Assembly (NCBI GenBank): GCA_024803745.1
Contig: JANJXV010001717.1
Span: 20,069 to 84,068 of the forward strand
Direction of reading: 5' to 3'
Source: Megascapheus bottae
Taxonomy: Eukaryota > Chordata > Mammalia > Rodentia > Geomyidae
Length of the DNA: 64,000 nucleotides
In this document: positions 25,330 through 34,171 of the stretch, piece after piece
Position numbering within the stretch: the first letter of the stretch is position 1
Layout of the letters: every line of letters starts with the position of its first letter
Program-made: the position numbers and the translations under genes
Notes under the pieces: model-generated
Database searches by the model: none
The model's input: the letters and a program-made list of their open reading frames with translations, nothing else
What the model was told of the DNA's origin: nothing

Positions 25330-26204
25330 GATAAAGATAAATTATATGGCAGAGAGCATCATAATGATTTCTACTCATAAGACATTCTGAGATGAGATAC
25401 TTAGTATTTATGAAGTTTCAAGCATTTATTCAGTTCAGTGTCGTGATTGTATTGTTCTTGCTGTGTGGGCGGGAGTGAGTAACTTCACTTTTGAATCATA
25501 GTGAAACAATGAAGGCTTTAAAGATAGGGCATGTGAATAGTAGGTGCTATTTTGGCTCTGAAAAAAATATACCAGTGAACTCTGCTGCCATTGCAAAGGC
25601 ACCTGGTGAGAAACACCTGGTGCTTTTCTTTTCTATTATTAAAGAACTTGATGTCAGAAAATAAAATGAAATAAAATGCTGCCAGTGACACATTCTGAAA
25701 AGATGGGTATCAAATCTTTGGCTTACGGAATTCATAAGGACTTTGAGATAATAGATTATATTACTTATGAGTGTTTCCTTCTTACAGTGGTATGTGTGGC
25801 TATTTATAATGATTCTGTCATAAAATATTTTATATGGACTCTCTACTATACTTCAGCAACAAATAGTAATTAATACTTTGGCTGATGTCTTTCAAAGTAT
25901 TTCCCATGTGCATACATAAACATATAAATACTTTTCTAACACAACAACCCTGCTAACCAGATTACTTTTAGGACTTGTGAATATGAATGTTTTGGCGAAT
26001 ATTGCTTTTGCACATGTAAATAGGAAGTGTGAATTTTTTTCATATGGTTATTCTTTTGAAAAAACGTCATGCTAGTAGCCACAGAGCTCTGATAAATAGA
26101 TACACTGTAATTTATTGAGTCTTGGACTACTCAGCTATTACAAATTGCACTGTGATGAACATATCTGGTTCGTCATTCATCTCTGATACCTCTTGATTCT
26201 CCCT
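25330..26204. other. Unique DNA, no supported gene
   Basis: No gene or classifiable repeat is seen. Confidence 0.5.
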
Positions 26205-26390
26205 CCACAGCACTGTGGGTATGTTCTTGGACTGTCCTGTCCACGTCAGAATATTAGCATCCCTCGCTTCTACCAAAAGATGAGAGGAACCCTGACATCT
26301 CCCTGTGCCTCCAGACAACCCAAATTTCCCCCTCCTTCCCATGTTGCTAAGGATCCCCTTGGGAATCCAAAGCTTCTCTCTGGCGGGCCA
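26205..26390 (-). mobile_element. MER5A-like hAT (Charlie) fragment
   Basis: 'actgtcctgtccacgtcaga', 'ttagcatccctcgcttctac', 'ctgtgcctccagacaaccc' and a 'ccccttgggaatccaaag' end follow the complement of MER5A, a mammalian-wide non-autonomous hAT-Charlie element, in order. The overlapping frames at 26127-26450 are therefore not genes. Orientation is relative to the usual consensus. Confidence 0.6.
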
Positions 26391-26464
26391 TGGACCCAGA
26401 ATAAATTCAGTCAAGAAAGGATTCTTACACAGTTTGCTACTGTTTTCTAACTAGCCAATTCTAA

Positions 26465-26595
26465 GGTACATTAGTCCTCAGTTTCTTTAGCTGTTAACTG
26501 GGAAGATGATCTACCACATGGAGTTTTGGGGAAAATTAAACACAAGACATTACAATGCCTCACACCTGGAAAGCACTCAGTTAGTATCGTACCTA
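26465..26595 (-). repeat. MIR element, complementary orientation
   Basis: 'cctcagtttctttagctgtt', 'aattaaacacaagacattac' and 'tggaaagcactcagttagta' match the complementary MIR consensus in order. Confidence 0.6.
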
Positions 26596-27504
26596 CCCAA
26601 ATTGAGAGCATCATTTATGGTCTCAACTTATTTCTGTCCTTTTAGGCTCTCTAAAAGAGGCATGCCAGCAACAAGAGTTGTCTTCAAGTTTTTTGTTTTG
26701 AGCTGTGTGGAAGGGATATTTAGGGAGGTAGATATTTATAGTTATGCACGAGACATCATCATAGTCAGTATTTGAGTTATGTGGAACAGTATGTCAGGCA
26801 ATGTGGGGAAAAATACTGCATTTTATATCTCATACAGTTTATATTTCAATTTTTATATTTGGCAGCATGTTAGTAAAGTGATGTGATGTATATAATTTGT
26901 AAATGAAAACACACTGTGCTTTCTTGCCCCAAGTTATTTCTTTGCTCATGGGTGTGAGAACAGCATTTATTTTGGAGACCACTTGCTGGGAAGATAGAAA
27001 TTCTTTTTTTATTTTGGAACAGAGGAAAGGAGTTGTAAATTTCACTGCCGTTCAGAGTGCCTACAATTCATTGTGTGTTATTTCAACATCATATGCATGA
27101 AGTTCATCATTCTTGGGGTTTTCAATAACCGCAGAGTTATGATTTAAGTGTTCCCACCCCAGTCTTTCTTTGAAGATTGATTAAAATAGGAAGGAAAGTG
27201 AAATGTTTCCTATGTTGTGGATTGCCTTTCCTTCTGCTTTGAAAATGGGAAATCAAATATAATATGTTGTCCCTTTTGCAATGTCAACAACAAATATCTC
27301 GAGAAATACTGCCCTAGTTAATTAAGTCTTTTCCTGGTCCCTCTGTTCAATCCTCGTTGAAATAAGGTGCCTAAGAGATGTGGAGTTGCTAAACTTCAAA
27401 CCTGCAACCTAATAACAGGTTTTAGGAGCTGCTGGAGGGAGTGAGCTGTGTATTTGGCAGTGTATACCATGTACATTTTCAGTATGTGTGCATTCATATT
27501 TGAT
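26596..27504. other. Unique DNA, no supported gene
   Basis: Nothing classifiable is seen. Confidence 0.5.
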
Positions 27505-27665
27505 TAAGAGAAGCACCACTGGGACATGAACTCAGGACCCTGAGCTCTCACTTGGCTATTTCAACTATATCATGCTCTACCACTTGAGGCACATCTCCAC
27601 TTCTGAATTTTTTCTTTTTGCTGATTAATTAGAAATTAACATTTCATGAACTTTTCTGCCTTGTC
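27505..27665 (-). repeat. ID-like/B1 composite SINE, antisense, diverged
   Basis: 'ctctaccacttgaggcacat' and 'gctgattaattagaaattaa' correspond to the ID-like half and linker of the composite seen at 23689 and 39650, on the complementary strand. The B1-like half is degraded. Confidence 0.6.
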
Positions 27666-27694
27666 CCCAGCTTATGCTATTTATTATTTTTATT

Positions 27695-27805
27695 GATGAT
27701 GATGATGATTTTAGAAAATACTTGGTTTGAACTTATGTCTTCATATTTGCTGAGCTTGCTTGCACATCTGGTGCTCTAGTATTTGAGCCAAACCTCCAGA
27801 CCAAT
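27695..27805 (-). repeat. (GAT)5 run plus ID-like SINE fragment, antisense
   Basis: A short GAT run at 27695-27709 precedes a fragment reading 'ggtttgaacttatgtcttca' and 'ctagtatttgagccaaacct', the complement of a tRNA-like ID unit. The GAT run lies on the side where the A-rich tail would be. Confidence 0.5.
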
Positions 27806-28047
27806 ATCTATTTTTATTCTGATATAATCAAAGAGAGAAGAGAATCTCTCATCTCTCAGACAAACCCAAAATTTGAAGAAATAAATGAACAATAAGGTAG
27901 AAAGTTAATGAAACAGGACTGTTTCATCCATATTAATTGTCCCCGCCCTTTCATGTCCAGTGTAGCTACCCTACCTACTATGTAGAAAATATTTGTGAAT
28001 AATGTAATTTCTATGCCTGCAAGCAAAACAGTGCACATGCTTTTTCT

Positions 28048-28690
28048 TTTATTTATTTATTTAGAAGGTGCATTAATTCACATACATTGATACCCTTTCA
28101 CATGTCTTGGTACCCATTACCCTCCCCCCCACACCTCCCACCCGTCTTGGTTTTCCCCCTTCCCTATCAAATTTCAAATAACCAAATACAAAGAAATTCA
28201 ATATATCAGATAATAAATTGAGATACTATAACAATATGAGATAACCAAGGGACAGCAAAGGAGATGAGAGACAACATAGTACATTAAGGACAACAATCAT
28301 TCGTTATATGGCTTTTGTTTCAATGTCCTGGAGGTCCTTTCAATTAGCTTCATACTATATGGCCTTATGTATCAAGATTTTGCTCTATTGCAGATCTCTG
28401 CTAGTAGAGCCCAAGGTTTCTACTGATTATGACGAATGAGGGAAACCATTGAGCCTAAGTTTCCTTGAGTCTGGCTTACTTCAATTAATAGGATTTTTTC
28501 TAAGTCTTTCCATTTCCTAACAAATGAGGCGATGTCATTCTTTCTGACAGCAGCATAGAATTCCATTGTGTACAAATACCACAACTTGTTGATCCACTCA
28601 TCGACTGAGGGACATCTAGGTTGGTTCCATATCTTTACTATGGTGAATAGTGCTGTAATGAACATTGTTATGCTAGTGGATTTTGTATGA
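28048..28690 (-). mobile_element. 5'-truncated L1, 3' UTR plus ORF2 C-terminus
   Basis: In minus-strand order, the ORF2 C-terminal region occupies about 28690-28420 and the 3' UTR about 28419-28048. The final T-rich end is replaced by a TTTA-type run, and the usual terminal 50 or so bases are missing. The ORF2 stop (TAG, plus-strand CTA at 28420-28422) is intact. Only the last part of ORF2 is present. Confidence 0.9.
28420..28690 (-). pseudogene. L1 ORF2 C-terminal remnant
   Basis: The frame encodes the extreme C-terminus of the L1 ORF2 protein, the endonuclease/reverse transcriptase of LINE-1. It has motifs such as KIWNQPRCPSVDEW and YTMEFYAAVRKND and ends ...IRHNQ at the family stop codon. 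The first dozen or so residues of the open frame (up to 28713) come from flanking DNA and are not L1. The endonuclease and reverse transcriptase domains are absent, so it is non-functional. Confidence 0.88.
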
Positions 28691-30494
28691 TGTATTAATT
28701 TGTCCTCCCACAAAAGGGAAATGTCCTATTCCTTTACATAATTTTCAAAATTCCCATTGAGGCAGAGTATCTTTCAAATGTGTCTTCCTTGGCCTGTTTT
28801 CCAGATGTATGACTGGGAGTGGTGTTTTTAGATGTGAACTTGAAAGAGCTCTTCCTGTCCTGCTGGTTGCTTCCCTGTTTTGATGCTGTTCTGTTGCCAA
28901 AGAAACCAGAATGGTGTCTCTAAGATGTGCCCTTGACTACTGAGTGAGGAAGAGACTGATGGTACCATCCACGTTTCTCAAGACTGAGAAACAACACTGG
29001 AAACTTCACTTGAACCACTCATCCACAAAACTCAACAGACTAAATAACAAAACACGGATCAAGCCTGTTGGCTGTTTGGCAGGCAATGTGTGATCAACAA
29101 TGCCTATTCTTTCGGCTGGATTCTGTTGGATTTATCAGTTACACCTTAACTTACAATGCCATCAGGGACTGAGACTTGATTCCCCAGTACTCAGAACACA
29201 CAGAGCAAAATTACTTAACACCTTGGCCTGAAGTAACAATATCTATTTCACCGAGGTCGACCAGACATCCAGTTCTGTGGGAAGGTACTACTGTCCATCA
29301 CAACTATCCTATATGCTATTTTATTATTTTTTCCTGCAGCTTTCCTCGGTGTGGGGTAGTAAAAAGCTTACAGAGAAAGATGAACCCGAGCGGCACTTTG
29401 TAGAGGCATGTAAAGAACAATGCCAATTGTTATGCATATGGATTATTAGATGTACAACACTCAGTAAGCTTTATGCATGTTGTGTTACCTAGAGAGAACA
29501 TATGTGTTATTAATATGATTTTAAAACACAGTACCTTTTCCCATGAAACTCTGATGCTCTGAGTAGTTTATATTCTCTAAGCATCTTTCCTTTTCCTCTT
29601 TCATCAGATTGCACTCTTAAAATTCACTGCATGGTCTCTGTAGGTAAGAGGAAAAGACTTAGCACTGCGATGGCCTTTCTGTTAAGCTCAGACAGTCCAC
29701 ATTTTCTCTGATTCTGGGATACTATTATGTTTTGCAGCCTCCTACATATTTTTCTTCTTTCATAGACAATTTCAAGTTTAATATTATATGTTTAAAAAGT
29801 GAGATAATTTTAAGGTCATAAAAATTTTGGAATCCTGCAGGCTTTAAAATACATGAAAAATGATTTAAAAAACCCTCACAGAGCCATTATTTCCATCTTT
29901 TCTAAAACTCGCCTACTAGTTAGCTGCCTTGTTGTGGAATTACTGTAAGTTGTGCTTTAAAGGGATTAAGATTAACTTGATTAGAAGAAATGCTAGTTAC
30001 TAAACAATTAAGACAGGAAAAAGGCCTGTATGTTTGTATGTTAGTAGGATATTAATGAAATCCATTTGGTAGAAAACAAGCCATTTTAAATATTAATTTT
30101 AATATGAACTATTCTCTGGGCAAATATTTCATAACTCCACACTATATTAATATTAGAATTTTCCTGATGATTTGTGGCATTGAGAATAATAGGGGTTGTC
30201 AAAATGTACTGAAGGTGTCTCAGAAATTTTTCTTGAGGATTCACTGAAATTAAAACAAATTACATGCCTCAGGATAATCTTTGCTGTACCTCTAGTCTGG
30301 TCCTGAAATGACTGATTTGCAGTTCTGAAAGAAAGCTCAAAAAGAATCAACTAGATAGAACTGTGATAAGGATAAGCTTTACTGATCAATTAGAAAATAA
30401 CCTCAGGCACAATCGTTCCCCAAGCTAATGCACTGAAAAGCAGGCTACTAGTATTGTTTTGTGTAAGGTGTGTGTGCATTCATTTTGGAGGTGT
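28691..30494. other. Unique DNA, no supported gene
   Basis: I see no recognisable exon or repeat family. Open frames near 29176-29492 overlap in two frames and lack protein-like features. Confidence 0.5.
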
Positions 30495-30833
30495 TGAATT
30501 CACCTCTGGGCCACATGCTTGGTGGCTGGTGCTTTACCACTGAGATATTATTCCAAGCCCTTTCAATGTTGGTTATTTTTGAGGCTGGGACTAGCCTGGG
30601 GTGGACAGGTTTGGGCTACATTCCTGTTAGCTGTGCTCCCATGTGTCACTGAGGATGAAGGCAAAAGCCATGTGCGCCCAGCCAGCGATGACGGGTGCTT
30701 GCCATCAGGGCCCCTGGCTGATATGGAGTTGGGAGTACTTCTGACTGGAATGGCCTTGAATTGCTCAACCCCCTGATCTCCACTTTCCAAGAAGCTAAAA
30801 TTATAAAGATGAGCTCTCAAACCTGGCTCAAAA
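30495..30833 (-). repeat. Possible diverged SINE-derived segment
   Basis: The left part has 'ggtgctttaccactgagata', resembling the complement of a tRNA-like unit. The right end has 'tgatctccactttccaagaa' and 'gagctctcaaacctggct', resembling the complement of a B1-like end. The middle is not assigned. The mixed open frames across it (30470-30916) are not convincing genes. Confidence 0.35.
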
Positions 30834-30835
30834 AT

Positions 30836-30980
30836 GAATATTTTTTCATATATTTTATTGTAATTAATAGAAGGGTTACATGATATTTTCCAGATAGATG
30901 GTGCATTAATTCCCATTCATTAATACCCTTTCACATGTCTTGGTCCCCATTTCCTTCCCCCCGCCCCCACCCCTCTAAAA
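30836..30980 (-). mobile_element. L1 3' UTR terminal fragment
   Basis: The reverse complement of the last 140 or so bases of the L1 3' UTR. It begins 'tttcatatattttattgtaa' and ends in the C-rich block. Confidence 0.85.
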
Positions 30981-31081
30981 GCAAATAGTTTTACTACTGA
31001 CATTTCATGTTTTTAAAAACATGAGCAACAAGCAGTTGTTATAATCTTGCTTTCATGTTTCAAGTAATTCCTGTTTTATTT

Positions 31082-31101
31082 TATATATATATATATATAT
31101 G
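31082..31101. repeat. (TA)n microsatellite
   Basis: A run of ten TA units. Confidence 0.9.
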
Positions 31102-31334
31102 TATTCTTTACTCATGCATTCTTTTAACAATCATTAATTATCTACTTTGTACTTCGTTTTATATGGAGAGCTGTGGGAAATGCAAAATATATGATATAAT
31201 CATTGCCTTCTGAGAGTTTCTTTGGAATATTATAATAAAATATGAGAAGAAAATGAAAAAGGTCCAAACGTAGAAATCTCATTCTGAGCACCAAAATGAG
31301 CCGAATCGGTTTTGTTCTTTTCTGTTCTGATTTT

Positions 31335-31500
31335 TGACTTTTTTTTCCTTTTTCCTTTTTGAGACAAGATCTGGCTATGTAGCTTAGGCTGGCTTAGAAA
31401 TAACTACATATGTACTCCAGGCTGGCCTCAAACTTAAGATCTTTCAGTTTCCATTTCCTAAGGATGGGATTATAGGCAAGTGCTACCATGCCCAACTTGA
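31335..31500 (-). repeat. B1 SINE, antisense
   Basis: The complement of a 7SL-derived rodent B1. A T-rich tail is followed by 'gagacaagatctggctatgt', 'ccaggctggcctcaaactta', 'gggattataggcaagtgcta' and 'ccatgcccaactt'. The length of about 150 bases and the motif order fit a full monomeric B1. It has no ID half, unlike the composites elsewhere in the window. Confidence 0.82.
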
Positions 31501-31774
31501 GTTTAGTCTTTAATTACTGTGCAGACACAGACACAGAGTAATTGAAGAACCACCTTAGGAAGAGCCAAGATTTCAACAGGATTAAGGCAGGAAAACAGGC
31601 TAGAGTGGGGACTAGTGGGAGTAACAGGGGCTGTGATCAGCTGAGTAGTTTATCTGGAGGGGAAGCCTCTACTCTGCTACAGCTTATCATCATGAGGCAG
31701 GACTGTAAGCCTAGAATGGTCAGTTGTTTCATTGTTTTAAGGAAATTTAAATTTTAAACTTAAGTCTTCTGACA

Positions 31775-31868
31775 CAAACACACACACATGTGCATGTATA
31801 CAGCATACATAATAGATGTATATATATATATATACAATAATATATATGTGTGCACATATACACAGACC
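31775..31868. repeat. (CA)n/(TA)n simple repeat region
   Basis: Alternating CA and TA runs with TG/CA interruptions. The frame on the minus strand across it is an artefact. Confidence 0.8.
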
Positions 31869-31884
31869 CACATGTATGTTAATT

Positions 31885-32068
31885 AATTTAAGGGTTGGTG
31901 TTAAGGTTGGTGCTGTACCACTCAAGCCATACCCGTACTTCTGAATTCCTATTGGTTAATTAGGTTTAAGAATCTTACAGACTTTCCTGCTCAAGTTGAC
32001 CTCAAACCGTGATCCTCAGATCTCAGCTTCCTGAGTAGCTAGGATTGTAAGTGTGAGATACTGGTGCC
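31885..32068 (-). repeat. B1/ID composite SINE, antisense
   Basis: 'gtaccactcaagccatac', 'ctattggttaattaggttta' and 'cctgagtagctaggattgta' give the ID half, linker and B1 half of the composite on the complementary strand. It lies directly before the GC-rich block. Confidence 0.8.
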
Positions 32069-32850
32069 TGATATAGGTCTTCTCTTTTGTTAAATGATGG
32101 CTCAAATGTGTAGAAATACTATGCTGCTTAAACAACATGGAATGGGACTAATTTGATCTACTGGGCCATTAATTCTCAACTTCTGGCCTGTAAGTTGGAG
32201 TATACAAAAATCTGGTAGTGGAGGCACAGCCGACTTTAGGATTCGTCCTTGTATTCTTTTTGCCTTTAGGCCTGTGTGGGCGGGGTGGAGGGGTCTGAGT
32301 TAAGTTCTATTGCTTGGCACCGCTCTGCTTTCCCTTTGTGTTTGGGGACGCGCTGTATTACTCACGCCTCTGCATCCCTCTGCGGGTGCTGCACGGTGGT
32401 GGGGAGTCTCTCACTCCCCTCGGGTCTCCGCTGTCGCCTGTGTTCCGAGTCTGGGTTCCGCTGCTTGCTGTTCTGGTTCCGCGTCTGGGTTCTGCTGCTT
32501 CCGCCATTCGCTGGCCCGGTTGTATGTTGGTTTCTGCAGCATTCGGGCTCCCAGGCTGGCCCCCTCCGCCCGCAGCCTCTTTTCCCGGCCTGCTGCCGCT
32601 TTTCCCCCCAGCCTGCCGGCGCTTTCTGTGGCTTGGAACTGGCGGATGGAGGTGGGGGAGGGGTCCTCGCGTTCCGAATTCTTTGAGAAAGTTGGATGTG
32701 AGCTTTATCTGGATTTCTTTTCCACTTTGAGTCCTTCTCCGTTGCCTTTTGAGTTTGTTGTTGTGGATTTCTTAAGATAATTGGCTCGTGGGACTCCTTA
32801 GTTCTCTCTTTTTGTGAGAGAGAGCTAGGCAGCGTCCCTATTGTCTCGGG

Positions 32851-32858
32851 GCCATCTT
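32851..32858 (-). promoter_or_regulatory. YY1-type motif AAGATGGC
   Basis: On the minus strand the octamer AAGATGGC is followed by 'cccgagacaatagggac'. In human L1, a YY1 site in the first 20 or so bases of the 5' UTR (CAAGATGGC) directs accurate initiation. The spacing and downstream sequence here look similar. The motif alone is short and also occurs in gene promoters. Confidence 0.5.
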
Positions 32859-32870
32859 CCTTCCCTCTCT

Positions 32871-32980
32871 GCATGCGTGCTCTTCACTGGGCCTTGGCCC
32901 TCGTGCTCACTGAGCATGCGTGCTCTTCGCTGGGCCACGACCCTTGGTGCTCAGTGAGCATGCGTGTTTGCCAAGGCCAC
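32871..32980 (-). repeat. Tandem array, 43-44 bp units in island
   Basis: Three units begin with GCATGCGT at 32871, 32914 and 32958. The first two continue 'gctcttc(a/g)ctgggcc' and end with a 'gtgctca(c/g)tga' motif. The third is shortened and diverged. In minus-strand reading the array lies directly upstream of the YY1-type motif, where rodent L1s commonly carry promoter monomers. Confidence 0.8.
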
Positions 32981-33104
32981 GCTCCCAGCTCATGGCCCAG
33001 GATGGCAGCCGCGAGCAGGTGGCCCTGATGCCGTTCTCCCCACAAACACGCAAAGCTCAACACCCGCCATTGCCTCAAACGTGTCTCCCAGAGCTGAGGA
33101 GCCC

Positions 33105-33112
33105 GGTAAGTG
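33105..33112 (+). promoter_or_regulatory. Splice-donor-like site in island
   Basis: G|GTAAGTG matches the mammalian 5' splice consensus, with GT at 33106-33107. A weaker CAG|GTGAAT site follows at 33251. If the island drives plus-strand transcription, these could end a first exon. No transcript evidence is available. Confidence 0.3.
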
Positions 33113-33373
33113 ACCAGGGGCCGCGTTTAGCCGCTCAAAGTAGAAAGAACCCCAGGAAGGACAAGGGCGTCCTCTTCCCCACCCCTAACACCCCTGACCC
33201 TGAGGAAGAAAGAGACCAGGTCTTTCAGGTATCTGTGCCGGGGCTTGCAGGTGAATGAACCAGGGAGTAGAGACCCCAGTTGGGGCGACACGGGGGCTGC
33301 ACGGGGCCTGCATGGGGCTGGGGCCTCATGGTCTGAGAGGAACGAGGGGCCTTGACTGGGCTGGTAGGTTTTG

Positions 33374-33518
33374 GGAGGATCTGTGCATGCGCGAAGTTGT
33401 GCCTTGTGCAGCTCAGGCTGGAGGATCTGCACCTGCGCGAAGTTGCGCCTTGCGCGTGTCTCTCAGGCGGGAGGATCTGCGCATGCGCGAAGTTGCCCCT
33501 GGGCGCATTTCCCAGGCC
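33374..33518 (-). repeat. Tandem array, 46-50 bp units with NRF1-like cores
   Basis: Three units start with 'ggaggatctg' at 33374, 33420 and 33470. Each contains a variant of 'gcatgcgcgaagttg'. The third holds the perfect palindrome GCGCATGCGC (33479-33488), the core NRF1 site. The first has GTGCATGCGC and the second GCACCTGCGC. NRF1 sites are typical of CpG-island promoters. Confidence 0.8.
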
Positions 33519-33620
33519 TGAAGCGTGCGATGCGTGAAGCCTTCCAGTGGGATTTTTCATTTTTTGGTTTTTGCCGTGAAGATTGTTGAGTCTGTGTCTT
33601 GCGGGAGTCACGGTGAGACG

Positions 33621-33764
33621 GCTTTTGTTTACATTTCATTAGCTGTCAGATAAGGAAGAGTTATAACCACAGCTCAGCCGCTCGGTGCCTTCCTGGCCCT
33701 TGCACTTGGGCCGGCAGCCTGAGTGTCCGTGCTCAAGACTGGTGCACAAATGTGGAGCTTCCGT
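33621..33764. other. Transition from GC-rich island to L1 remnant
   Basis: Mixed-composition DNA with no gene. The string 'tttcattagctgt' occurs here at about 33637 and again inside the ancient L1 at about 33974. Confidence 0.4.
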
Positions 33765-34085
33765 TGGCTATTACTGTTTTATTTTTATGTTTCCCCACAC
33801 ATAAAGCTGCTGTGAACATGTGTGCACAAGTCTTTGTAGCAGTATATGCTGTTTTTTTTCTTTCTTTCTGGAATGCATTGCGAGGCATGAATACCTTAAT
33901 CATACAGTAGGTGGGTGTTTAAGGTTTGGAGAAACAGCAAACACGTTTTCTGACGTGGTTATACCGTTTTAAATTTTCATTAGCTGTTTCAGAGAGCGAG
34001 GGTTCCTTCACAACAACACTTGGTACAAAGGCTGCTTAAAAACATTGGATCTGCTGTAAAGGTGATTTTTTTCCCTCCTTGCTCT
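33765..34085 (-). mobile_element. Ancient L1 ORF2 remnant, antisense
   Basis: 'ataaagctgctgtgaacatg', 'gcacaagtctttgtagcagt', 'gagagcgagggttccttcac' and 'acaacacttggtac' follow the complement of the ORF2 3' region of old mammalian L1s. It is highly diverged and predates the geomyoid-type L1 copies around it. Confidence 0.65.
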
Positions 34086-34171
34086 TTGGCTCATGTGCTT
34101 CTGACCAGTTTGTTAGGGCATTTGCTTTTGAAGATGCCAAGAGAGTCATGATGTAGGTAGAACAAGAATTC

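Larger units (their letters stand above)
32230..33620. promoter_or_regulatory. GC-rich, CpG-rich island, orphan promoter candidate
   Basis: This is the only GC-rich, CpG-rich block in an AT-rich window, about 1.4 kb long. It contains a GC box (GGGCGGGG from 32278), a YY1-type motif (AAGATGGC on the minus strand, plus coordinates 32851-32858), tandem units of 43-44 bp at 32871-32980, tandem units of 46-50 bp at 33374-33518, and a perfect NRF1-type palindrome at 33479-33488. Read on the minus strand, the YY1 motif followed by 'gagacaatagggacgctg' resembles the start of mammalian L1 5' UTRs. If so, this is a promoter-bearing L1 5' UTR that has lost ORF1, because a SINE lies where ORF1 should follow. 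The alternative is a CpG-island promoter of an unannotated transcript. Frames up to 170 codons (minus strand, 32362-32874) are open on both strands and in several registers, so they reflect base composition. Confidence 0.55.

Noticed and set aside
26127..26450. Frames of 85-95 codons on both strands
   Set aside because: They coincide with a MER5A-like DNA transposon fragment.
30563..30916. 117-codon minus-strand frame
   Set aside because: It starts in an L1 3' UTR fragment and continues into a degraded SINE-like segment, so it is not a single coding unit.
32276..32780. Three overlapping plus-strand frames of 136-156 codons in the island
   Set aside because: All three registers are open together, which is a composition effect. 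The products are rich in C, S, P and G without motifs.
32362..32874. 170-codon minus-strand open frame, the longest in the window
   Set aside because: It lies in the GC-rich island, where frames are open on both strands and in several registers at once. The product is biased toward K, R, Q and P and shows no domain I recognise. It is best explained by few AT-rich stop codons.
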